From Rhopalosiphum padi (lineage: Eukaryota; Arthropoda; Insecta; Hemiptera; Aphididae): a stretch of DNA of 64,000 nt. Under the pieces are notes generated by a model. It searched no databases. It was not told the origin of the DNA and saw only the letters and a list, made by a program, of their open reading frames with translations. Every line of letters begins with the position of its first letter. Within the stretch, counting starts at the first letter, position 1. The stretch spans positions 56,023,858 to 56,087,857 of the forward strand of contig NC_083598.1 in the NCBI RefSeq assembly GCF_020882245.1, written 5' to 3'. The position numbers and the translations under genes are program-made. Shown piece after piece: positions 39,079 through 50,726 of the stretch.

Positions 39079-39118
<40 letters not shown>
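39079..39118. repeat. (TTA)n microsatellite
   Basis: About 13 uninterrupted TTA units. Reading frames through it give only poly-Leu, so it is not evidence of a gene. Confidence 0.9.
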
Positions 39119-39299
39119 GTTATTAGTGATGCAAATGAAATACAAAATATACGGACATATACGGTATAGTGTGATGGAGACCGGACCTGCAGATGCGGCT
39201 AAGCCGGACGGTCGCAGTGCGGTGGACGATGATGTATACACGGAACGGAATTAAATCGTAATCGTTAAATCGCGTACACGCACGGACGGACGACAGCTA

Positions 39300-42200
39300 A
39301 ATTAATATAAATCGCTGGCGTTTTATTATCATGACCGACGTCGTCACTCTGTGTATCGACGCCTCGGGCAATTAATAACAACAAAAAACGCAACACGAAT
39401 ATATTTATAATAATACGATATTCCTATAATCAAACGCACGGTCTGTATGCGACTTCACGAATCCGACGGCGTATAGGACGATTGTTCAGGCCCAGATTCA
39501 CACTGATGCAATGGGTGCGTGTGCACTTCGATCCGATACTCTGGGAACTCCATATTATTTAAAACAATATTATTTAATTGTAAATATTTTGATTTTTTTT
39601 TCTTTTTCATTAATATGCTAAATATATATATATACCTATGTTTTTAATCGGCCGTATTGATGTTTAAAAATACCCAATTAAAAATTAAATTCAATAATAG
39701 ACCAAAAGACAATAATGATTATTTAATCACCTACGTATGTTAACACAATCATTGTGTCAGCAGTACTATAGCTGTAATTGAAAAACATAAATAATTATCA
39801 TAGTTTCGGAAAAATTACCGTTTCTAAATAAACAAAACTGTGTGAAACGTTTATTGAGTATAATATTTGGAAATATTAAATGAGGAGTCTAGTTTCAAAG
39901 TGTACAATCTCCACCTTTCATGAAAAATAAGACAGATACCGTGTCGTATAAAATGTTAATCGCTGAATTCCAATAACACATTTTCGTTGAGCAAAATGGC
40001 CAAACCCTATTATATTTTTTAACTAAAAAATTACATTTAGTTTCAAAATTTACAATCTCCTTGTATGTTGTATGTGCTAGGTTAAGTTACTTACCTTTAA
40101 TACATTTAAATCGTTTAATAATGTATTATACTTATTTAAAAATCTCTAATTTAAATTTACTGGTGGTATAAGAGGAATTTTTGTAATTAGGTATGCTAAA
40201 ATTTAGATGTAGTTACCTTTATAGAGTGTAATATACTAGAGTCTAAGGTTACAAATTGGCTCTTGTACTTGATCCACATTTCTTTTAATCAGCCCTCAGG
40301 GTAGGTAATATTTTGCGTGATTTTTGACATGACTGTGGTAGGAAATTATTATTATATTATTTTTTCAAATCCTTTTTATATAAGTATATGTCCTTTGCGG
40401 TACATGAAAAAAAAATACCAGTGTTTACTCGCATGCGCTACCATTCAGCACGGAAACGTTATCGATTTAAACTTTACATATATTATGTTAATTTTTCGTT
40501 ATACTTTGACGACGGTGCTCGCCGAAGATAGGTATACTACGATTTTCAATTTATATTATAATATATAAAGATTTTTTTTTAAGAACTATTTTCTATCTAT
40601 ACTCCTCTATCATTAACACCACAACTTTCTCACAGCCACGTCGATAAATATTTATTTTATTTAGACACCATGTTTATGTGTGTTTACACCGCATAACCAC
40701 CGATCTAGTATTAACTCGATTACTATAATATATTATGTACCATGTAGGTACCAAATCATAATATTATTATACCTATAGGCTTCAACTATAGCTATTACTG
40801 TATGTCAATAAATTATATAATTAATCGTACTCGTACCATGACTGGCATGACAGTCGGCTAACGCGTGACAATTTATTATTTTCCGAGCGAATTCCTCGAA
40901 AATTGTGTCATCTCCGTGCAGTTTTTTTTTTTTTGTTTCGACTATTGAGTAAATAGCTTAGTGCATCCGTTTACACAAGCTGATTTTATTATAATAATTA
41001 TTCAACATAATATATCAACGGAACTCCGCGCGCAGTTACTGTCTACCACACTGTATTAGCAGCAATGCTCGACTTGTATGTTTAATTTATAATATCATTA
41101 TATAATATAATAAATTCAGTTGCAAATCCGGAATAAGATTTAGTAGATAAGTGGACAAAATCCTACTGAACATGTTAATCGCTTGAAAGTTAATTGGTAA
41201 AGACGTAATTATCTTACTAAAACATAATACATTTACATATATAGTTCTTTGAACCTAAAACGATCTTACTGATTAGTATTTTATGAGTTACGGGTAAAGT
41301 TCCTATTTTAAATTTAATTTTCCAGTTATCATAATAATATAGTAAAATTAAATTAATTAAAAAGCAATGATGTTTAGGTGTTTAGTGTGGTAATGAAAAA
41401 CCCTCATTTTACACTCTAAATTCACTTCTTCAATAATTATAGGTAGTACTTACAATTATAATGTATATATCGATTTTATTTTTCAAAAATTGTTACAATC
41501 ATACGCAATCGGTATATTAATGAAATGAAATGATTTTCGACGATTTTTCAATGCTTTTAAAGTATTTGGTAAGTGAATTGTTCCGAATAAATAAAATCTT
41601 GCAAACTATTTAATAATGTATAATGGACAATAGTATAAACACATTTATATAACGGCACCAAAATCAATTTTGTTTGTCATAAATACAATAGTATATTATA
41701 CTAATAGATCAATGGGTCAGTGGGGCATTAAGGACTAGGGTCGTAAGGGTTGGTTGGGGAAATGGTAAAAATTATATAACAGCAGTAACAAAATCATGAG
41801 ACTAAACAGTAGTTATTTAATTAGATCGATAAATTATTATAAATAGGGTCGTCGACGAGGGTTGTAGGGACAACAACAAATTATATAGTTTCAAAAAACT
41901 AACCTTATCAGAAATTCATTGTTTTTTAATTAAACATAATCTAAACTCGACACACATCCCATAGATTTATAAATGTACAATAACTCTAACGTGTATATTG
42001 ATTATCAGATATTATTATTATACGTTTTCGTGCAGACGGTTGGACACTATACTGTGCTAATGACGTAGTATTTTGTATTAATTTCTCAACTCTGTGATGG
42101 TATTGATCGTCGTATTACTTTCCGATAGTATATATAATATGTATAATTATGTTCATCCTACGCGCGTTTACTTATTGTATTCCGACCATCACGGGGGATG

Positions 42201-42530
42201 ATTGTGGGATGTGACGAGGACGAGGCACAAAACGATATAACGCAGCACCGAATGTTCACCCCGTTTGAGCCCTCAGACCGCAATTCTGATTTAAGTCCGT
42301 TTACCCGGTTATTGGTACCTGTATATTATAATATAGCTGTGTACGGTATACCTGAAAACCAGTTGTATAATAATAATAATATACGTCGAAACCATATATT
42401 ATTGTCAATTACTTGGTAATACGAAAAACGCATCGATATGGTATTATTATGAATTATAATCCTAAACATTATAATATACCTATCATTATTATGCTATGTA
42501 AAATAAACAATATATTATACGGTCCACACG
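39300..42530. other. intergenic or intronic stretch, no gene supported
   Basis: Mixed AT-rich sequence. Open frames at 40317-40568 and 42198-42419 lack flanking splice or promoter signals and coding-like composition. Nothing else stands out. Confidence 0.45.
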
Positions 42531-42539
42531 CAGCGTGTC

Positions 42540-42860
42540 AATAACTGTGCTACCGCGGCTATTACCGCCGAGCGACCTGCGGCCCGAGCTGCGCGTCCCG
42601 TTTTTCACGCGCGCGCCGACGGTGGCCGCGGAGTGACCCAATTCCTCTGTGTCGTCTCCGGCGGCGGAACGCGCGTGCGCGCGCGCGCGTTACATGCCCT
42701 CCACCGCCGACTCATCGATCCGACAGCGCGCCGAGCAGCTGCTGCCGTCCGCGGGACGAGCGAACAGCTGACGGCGACCGCCGCCGCCGCCGCCGGGACG
42801 AAAACAAAAACAAACAATAAACGCCTCCCGGCAGAGACCGCAGTCGTGATAATGATATTA
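42540..42860. promoter_or_regulatory. strong CpG island, probable promoter
   Basis: This is the most CpG-dense 300 bases outside the LTRs, with a GCGCGTGCGCGCGCGCGCGT tract at 42670-42690 and (CCG)n at 42779-42796. Overlapping open frames on both strands reflect the absence of AT-rich stop codons. A short plus-strand frame, MPSTADSSIRQRAEQLLPSA and on to a stop (42694-42771), could be an upstream ORF. No donor decides the direction, so the gene served is unknown. Confidence 0.45.
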
Positions 42861-42869
42861 CACTGTTAT

Positions 42870-45800
42870 TGGAATTCCGCAATAATTATAATAACGTCAT
42901 TGGTTATTAATCATTGTGCTGTCGTGCTGTATGCGCCTTTACAATATCATATTATGCACGCGAGTCCAAAGTCCCCGTATGCCCGTCATTTAGGGGGGGG
43001 ATGGGCGAAAGGGGCCATTCGATCCTCATTCCGTAACCCTTTTTTTTATCGTTTTTAAATCATAACTGTCTAACAATATTATAAGTCCACACTATTAACC
43101 TACCCAGTCATCGCCTTACCGTGATGGTTTGGTATAGTTTGGTACTATTCGTTTCGAATTCCGTAGCGTCGGCAGAAAATATTTACTTTACAATATTATT
43201 ACGGACACCACGAAATTACGCAAATACCGCATAATTTGGTACTGTAAAATATATTGCTTATCATTAAAGTGGTCAGCTAATGCCTGCAGAAATGTAATAT
43301 AATGGATATTATTTAGGTATCGCGATACTTTGTTTACAATTGTACGTATGAGATAATGTCTTTCAAATCGCGTGTGGATAAAAATAATGGGCACCGCGTG
43401 AGAAAAAAAATCAAATTTAAATAAGACCCTGCGGCCCGCGTGTATATATTGAGATACACCTACGTACAACTCTGTCAAGTCTGTTTGTCACATTCGCATA
43501 CATCTACACGTGCGCACGCGCTCCGCTATTCTTTTTCATGTCACGCGGCCGTTCGATTATATTATAAGTGCGAACGTCGATATTATATCCACAAGCGAAA
43601 CGTACCCTCTGTTATTGTTTGCTGTCATTTCATATTTTTTTTCCCCGCTATCCTTTGTACACAAGGTCCGTGTCCTCGACTTTATATTATTTATGTTTGA
43701 ACAGGTAGATCCGTAAAATGAATTGCAGAAAGCCGGTGTCGTTTAAATCGATAATCTCCAATCTAAAACAACTGGTATCTTTTTTTTTAAATGTTATTAA
43801 AATATTAAAATAGAACGCGCCGCTGTGTACTATATTTTTTTTCCACGCCGAACAATTAACAAAAAAGACCCATGTAAATGCCACGAACAGCAGTCAGTTG
43901 ACAGTTCATTGAACTCGACATTTTATACGATAGCAAACTGAAATATCCCGCTCCGGCTACAAAGCAAAATATTATACATTTATATAAGGGCGTTGGTTAT
44001 ATAGAGCAGTATATTCTATAATCAATGATATAGGTAATACATTGGTAAATATAAAATAGGTAAGTACAGATTAACATGAAACTTTCCGTTTCCTCTGACT
44101 ACTTATTTTCAGTCCATATTATTATTAATTTTTTTAATCATTCTTCGTTCCTTGTTAGAAAAAAACATTATTCTAATATTTATTTTACTTTATACGTAGG
44201 TAAATTGGAGTATCGGGCTTTACTGTGCATGAAACATATCAAATATTCCTCAATTCTTTAAAATCCTTTATAACTAAGCACAAAAGAAAATAATATCATG
44301 TACTTTTATCAATGCGTAGTATCTGTGTCTCTTGCATTGTTATAATAATAATAATATAATGTCGTATAAATCATATAATACAATAAGTTATTAACCAGCT
44401 CTTTTCTTAAACCGGTGAACCTGCCCGTTTATTTAATTGAAATAAAATCGGAATAGAACACAATGGACGGGCTTATCGTTACTTATTAATATGTTCGCTA
44501 ATACAGTCGACAAAAAATCACTACTAAACGTGGAAACACGTGTTTACAGCATATCGCTTAAAAGTTTAACAAATGAATGGGTTTTTTTTCTTGGTCTATA
44601 AAGTTTTTACAGGAAAATATGAATTTAATTTGCAAAAATATTTGTTTATTACTATGTTGCTATACAGCCTAGTACAGGTATTTAAAGTTTTAAACATTCT
44701 GAAAAGGATTTACATGAGTAGGTACATACTATATTATTGTATATTATTCGATTTTGATAAAAGTTTAAACAACATTCAGAAAAGTTTGAATTTATTAAAT
44801 CTATTAGACTTACTTGTTATCATCACTGGTTATCGGTATACATAGACAGGGAGTCAGACAGATTGGGAGTCGGGAGAGGAGAGATCCGTATTTAAAAAAA
44901 AATGTATTATAAATATTTTATGTTTTATAAAGCATTTTCATGTTGCGTTGTTTTTATATAGTGAAAAAAAGTCCCGAAGAATTGACCCCTTTATCGTATG
45001 TGCCCCCACTAGCTATCATAAAATATATCATATAGTATCATAAATAATCATAATTATTAAAAATAAATTTTTTATCTAAATAAATTGTACTAAGGTGTCA
45101 GGCTATATGGCGTTAAAAAAATAAACCCTGTTATACCTACTACTCGAAAACTTTAAATATAAACAAGAATTAAATATTTATTACGTAGTTGACATAATAT
45201 TATTTTATTATATAATTTAATAACTGATGGTAAAACGCAAAACTAGGTTTATTAATTTTTCTCAGCATGATAATAGGTTAACTAGTGTCATAAGTGTCAA
45301 CAATGATTAGTACCTATTATGAAATCAACGTATTATCGGGTAATATATGCATTCACTATCGCTATTCTGAATCTTTTTTAAATGTTTGAACGGTAATACA
45401 TTAATACCACTAATACTACACGTATTACCTAATATTTAATATTGGTAATATTTAAAATACATATTTATAATTTATTTAAGTAAAGTTAACGTATAAGTGT
45501 TTATGTTATGTCACGTAACCATGACAAATAAAAAAAAAGTTAAACATTCTACACAATGGTATGTCAATCGGTTTGGTTAGTCTTAAATATTTAAGTATAA
45601 ACATAAACTTAACCTAACCTATAAAGTTATTAGTAACACTTATTAAGGTAATTATATTGTATTTTGAAGATGCTGCTAATATGTAAAATATATGTGATAA
45701 CCAGATACCGGATGTGAATTAAAATATCAAAATGAATGTAAAATTTATAGGCGATAGATATGTTAAAAATACAAGTTTATTTTTGTTATAAATTATAAAT

Positions 45801-47945
45801 TTTATGATATTGATGTTGAATATTCAAAAAACTAGTTGCGTCTACGAATGCATCAGAGCCTTCCATTAAAGTTCATTATAATATTAATTTTAATTGTATA
45901 TCTATATTAAATATAAATTGGGCTTACGTCCGTATCATAAGCTTAAATAAATATATAAATATTGCCATGTTATTCAAAGGCAAAAAAGTTGAAAGTTAGT
46001 TTTTAATAATTATAAATTAATGTATGGAAATACGCTGTAAATAATATATATATATATAATTATTAAAGGGTTAATTAATGAAGATATCTCATATAGGTAT
46101 GTAGTTATATCCACTATAATAATAATATTATCAACAATGTACATCGGGTCATTTTTTAACTAAATATTTCAATTTCGATCAAAATATCTTATATTTATAT
46201 ATTTGTATATAAATCTGTACTGAATTGTATATCTTTATATATTTATCTGTTTCATTTACCTATTTATAAACTTAAAAGTATGTAAAATACCTTCTTTAAA
46301 CCTAATAACTAATTTTAATATAAAATATTTTTTCCACTATATAGGTAGTATTTAGTATACAAATAATTTAAAAGTATGATCATTATGAAAAAAAAAATGA
46401 ATAATTATTTGTGGACCTGACTTAATAAAAATAATAAAATAATAAAGGTTAATACTTGATAAATTATTAAAATGCCTCGCTTAAGTAACGAGTAATCTAA
46501 ATAAGAATTATCAAGAAAGGTGAGTGAATATAATAATAATTAATAAATTCCAAAAAAAAGGTAGTGACTTTAAAATTATAATTTTTTTTAATTTTGTAGT
46601 ATTGTATTTCAGCTTAAAACTCCTAAGTATGAAAAAATAAAATAATAATGAATACTCATTGTCCCTAATTATATTAAATTATAAAGTATAATAGCATACT
46701 TAAATGCGTTATTGGTGTATTGAGGAAAATAGCATATTTGCAATCTGACAACTGATGAAGACGGTCAAGGTGTTCCACAGTGTTCACACTAGACAAATTT
46801 TGAACTTAAACAAATACAAAAGTATATTAGCCAATAATGTATAAAAGATGTAACCCAAAATATAATTTTAGTATTCTACATAAAAATAAATAATTTATAA
46901 TAATATAATTACAAATTATTACTGTTAATTGTTACAAATTGAATAAGTTCTTGGTTTTCTTATAATACAGTCTTATCTGTACCAGACACCAAGTTTTTAT
47001 AATGTGAAATAAATTATTATGATTATAATATGATATATTAAATATTAATAAATTAAATAAAAATAATATAGTTTTATGAAATTATTCAGAAGAAAGCTTT
47101 TCAAAATGTTATGTTATATTCGGCCAATGCGAACATTACCTAATTCTACAATTATATTCAAGGCAATAATTGGCTAACGAATATTGATGATATTTTTTCA
47201 TCCGGATAATGTAAAAATTACACGATAGTAAATTTTAAATATTAACCATTACATATTTTATACTTTACATATTACAACTAAGTGGCTTTAGCTCTCCATC
47301 CCATTTAGAAATGTTATGCTGTTATATGCATTATATATATTATACTTACTAATTATAATTTTATATAATTAATAGTTCACATGTGAAACGTCTAAAAATG
47401 TATACATTTAAAATATATAAACAAAATGTTTGATATAATCTCATCCATTCCTATTTTATTACGTATGAACATTATATTTATTGTATTTTATTTGAAAAAA
47501 ATGTAGCCCCACCTTACAACCTTTTATATTTGTACCTGAATATTATATATAGTTTAAAAAAGCTAGACATTTTCAAGATGAAAACGTTGATAATATACAT
47601 ATATATATATAAAGTAAAATTCGCTTAGTAAAACGCAGCAAGTATAGTATACTTAAATAAAACAAAATAATGTAGGTGCATATAAATATTTGAGGCAGAC
47701 ATGAGGTCAGTGAACACATAAAATATATATAGCTTCTACCTACTAATAATTTTATATCTTGTCAGAGTAATCAATAACGATCAAATATCTATATATTAAT
47801 AACACGTCTTATTGCAATAGTATTATACTGTATGACTAAGTACTAAGTTACTTGTACACTAAACCTATATTATTTGAATAATAAATGGTTTTTTTAATCA
47901 ACTCAGCATTCAAAAGTAAAAAAATATACAATTAATGTAAAAATT
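42870..47945. other. AT-rich stretch, no gene supported
   Basis: No exon is supported. A patch at 43430-43720 is less AT-rich but shows no consistent reading frame. The remainder is simple AT-rich DNA with short TA runs, such as that near 46045. Confidence 0.45.
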
Positions 47946-47949
47946 ATGC

Positions 47950-48015
47950 GTTATACGCATAGACATATTAATAATAATATTAAATAATATTTATTAATAT
48001 GTCTATGGTTATACG
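47950..48015. mobile_element. 50-bp palindromic insertion with exact 8-bp flanking direct repeat
   Basis: The 17-base arms CATAGACATATTAATAA (47958-47974) and TTATTAATATGTCTATG (47991-48007) are perfect reverse complements around a 16-base AT loop. They are flanked on both sides by GTTATACG (47950-47957 and 48008-48015) as an exact 8-base direct repeat. Terminal inverted repeats inside an 8-base target duplication are the mark of hAT-type transposition, but 50 bases is extremely short. It could be a terminally deleted MITE or a hairpin insertion by another route. Confidence 0.55.
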
Positions 48016-48100
48016 ACATACGTGGCGTTTTGTAAGTTAGTTAGAAATTGACGTTGATAAAAAAAAAGGATTATAACCTACAGTTTGCAGGTAACGTAAC

Positions 48101-48380
48101 GGCATAGTAGCTCAGAGTGACACTGTTTCTGTAAACAGAGGTCCCTGTTGATGTTACACAATTTTCACCAGGTTATTCACAGATCTCATCAGTTCTTGCA
48201 TCTACACTCGTCACTCGTCAGCTTATCTGTGACTACGTGAAACGACATTATACGCATTTCTGGATCCGTGAACTTTTTTGATTTGATGTCTATGACAGTG
48301 TCGAGTATATTGTGCATTGGCAACGACTGGCTCTGTAAACTCTGTGTAGAGTGTAGGCTGTATAGAGTGTAGATGGTTTA
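48101..48380 (+). mobile_element. probable SINE with tRNA-Thr-like head
   Basis: From 48101 the sequence reads GGCATAGTAGCTCAGAGTGA, with the A-box-like TAGCTCAG of tRNAs, then CTGTTTCTGTAAACAG, a perfect 6-base stem whose loop places TGT as in tRNA-Thr, then AGGTCCC. The B box is degenerate (TGTTGATGTTAC). About 200 bases of less AT-rich, non-tRNA sequence follow, consistent with a SINE body. No functional T arm or acceptor stem closes, so it is not a working tRNA gene. I could not find the 3' tail or target duplication with confidence. Confidence 0.45.
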
Positions 48381-49022
48381 ATATAATACCATTATGTTCA
48401 GTTTTCGGTCGATTGTCGCGATTTCTTTTGATAAAACTTTACAGTTTTATGATATTCTCTAACTAGTAACTAATAACAATAAAACTATGATAAATACACT
48501 ACAATTCCTATTAATAATGAGTAATGACTTTTCAATAGTTTATATAATTATATCGAAGGATTGAAGAGAAATCATGTTCATATCGTTGCAATATAGGTAC
48601 GAAACGAAAATCGAAATACATATTTTTCGCCACCATTGGTTTTCCAATCATATTTCGTTTTGAATTTGGTATTACATCATCCACACATATTATTCTGCTT
48701 AGTCGATTATTATTACACCAATGTAATGTATTTTCTATAGATGTCTAAATGTAATATCATATATTTAAGAACGTACAAAATGGAAAAAATAAATTAGGAT
48801 ATAGATGCTTTGATGTGAATAACACACAGTGAAGTCAAATAAGTAATTTTTCACAATTTTAATATAAAATCAAGGTGATGGATATTGTATATATACTAAG
48901 AAAAAATGTATCGTCAAGATGATTCAGTGTTATAAATGGTTAGCAACAAAATTGAAAAACGACGCATACGTATATTAAACCATTACATATTCAAGACTAT
49001 AAAATGGAAAAACAATGATAGT

Positions 49023-49027
49023 AAATT
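49023..49027. repeat. left target site duplication of the LTR element
   Basis: AAATT immediately precedes the TG start of the left LTR and recurs as AAATT at 54140-54144 directly after the CA end of the right LTR. An exact 5-base duplication shows that both ends come from one integration event. Confidence 0.85.
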
Positions 49028-50023
49028 TGTTGGCGCCGCGTCCGATCCTACTTTTGGAAATTCGCGGTTATCGGACACGACTCGCGAGGTGTTGGAAACG
49101 GGAAAATGTTATCCGGTATATATATATTATAATAGCACTTCAATATACGAGTGCATATAACACCACCAAAAATGTATATTAAATAAATAGAATATAATAA
49201 TAATAATCAATGCAAACGGCTTAACAGTCTAATAAAGGTGGGCGCCCATGAAATAATAATAAAATAAATAATTTGTGTATATGACGATTACAATAAATCA
49301 AACAGTACAATTAATGAAAATACAAAAAAATAGGTTAACGATACCGACACCGCTCGAGCTCTGCCTAGTGGTCCGGAACGCTGGAACAATGATGATGATA
49401 TTGAGATGCACGCGTCACACCAGGTGACGAAAAACACCGTGTTAGATTCTGTGGCGACAACACACAGAAGAGCTCGTCTAAACACGTTGTTTTCTCGGAC
49501 AGCACGTTACACGACGCACACGAATGTAATATAATAATTAATTTTGGTGTATGAATACCAGCACAGCAACGCAACTATGCGTGATTTTATGGCAACAACG
49601 CACAAAAAATAAAAACCTCGTCGACCACGTGGCCGAACAAGACGCGAAAAAGGCACAACTGCGGTGACGATACGCGATGCCACGACCGGCAAAAAAGGTA
49701 TATCGACCGTTGCGGTCGACCGCTGGAAAAGAACGCGTATAAGTTCGCAAAATGCCACAACGGCTTAAAATATGTATACAAACGCATTTACCACACACGC
49801 GGTTTGGCCGCACAACCCGGCACAAGGCGGCGAACAGACGCAACGATGCGTCAGGCCCGAACGCCAGGAAAAAAGTGTAATATCTAATATAAAGGCTGGC
49901 CGATGGCGGCACAGCTTATATAAAATTAGCACTCACGGCTTCGGTACGATGGCGAACTTCGAAGAGGGAGGGGGGAAATTGATAAGTCGCGATAATGCGC
50001 TTTAGTAGATCCGCGTTCGAACA
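49028..50023 (-). repeat. 3' LTR (element orientation), 996 bp
   Basis: Starts TG and ends CA on both strands, with inverted ends TGTT...AACA. It matches the copy at 53144-54139 in length and, by eye, in sequence. The open frames inside it are identical in both LTRs and belong to the repeat, not to host genes. Confidence 0.93.
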
Positions 50024-50033
50024 TCCTCCCCTC
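50024..50033 (-). other. polypurine tract
   Basis: GAGGGGAGGA on the minus strand directly abuts the 3' LTR. It primes plus-strand DNA synthesis in LTR elements, and its position fixes the element's orientation. Confidence 0.85.
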
Positions 50034-50726
50034 GTGAGGCTTTGCATCACTTGCGTTGACGAGAGAACCGGATCGGAAGTCCAATGAAGATGGAAGTACG
50101 ACGTCAATAGCTGCCGGTCTCATAACCTGTTACAAATTGTAGTGCCAATGGCTCACATTATTTTTTTTTTTTATAAGGAGAGAAAAAATCATTAAACACA
50201 TATATAATAGAAAAAAAAAAAAAAAAAAAAAACAATCCAATGAACAGAATATGATTCAGGTAATAAATAATTGTAAAAATACAAAAAAAAAATATATTAA
50301 GGACGTATGTCCGTACAACAAAATGAAATTCGCAAAGGCACTATAAAAAATAATTAATAATTTTGTAAAAGTGAAATAAACATAATTTATAAATTTATAA
50401 TTAAACAATCATTTTACTAGTCGTAAGACGATATCAAAATAATGTACACAATTATGGACACAAAACAATAGTGCCGCTTGAACAAAATAATATAAATTAC
50501 AAAATAATAATAATAATACCGATCAAATTATATTTCGGCTTTATACATGAGGACTCCCCCCGTTCCAACACCCAACCAGTAGCGATATGTCTATACATAG
50601 TTAAATAACGTGCAATACAATAAAATAATTAACAGGTGGTTGGGTTGGTGAGCCAGACGCGTCGTGTCAAGGAGCACAGTGCTTATAGGTGACACAAAAG
50701 GACGCGACAATGATAGTAAATCATTT

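Noticed and set aside
39072..39254. Plus-strand frame starting with poly-Leu
   Set aside because: The start is a (TTA)n microsatellite and the rest lacks splice or promoter support.
42633..43058. 141-codon plus-strand frame over the CpG island
   Set aside because: Its first half is low-complexity Arg/Ala from CpG-rich DNA and its second half runs into AT-rich intergenic sequence; the minus strand is equally open.
48101..48165. Functional tRNA-Thr gene
   Set aside because: D and anticodon arms look right but the T arm and acceptor stem do not close, so I call it SINE or pseudogene.
49288..50123. Several 60-124 codon frames, repeated exactly at 53404-54121
   Set aside because: They lie in the LTRs and are duplicated because the LTRs are; no domain is recognisable.
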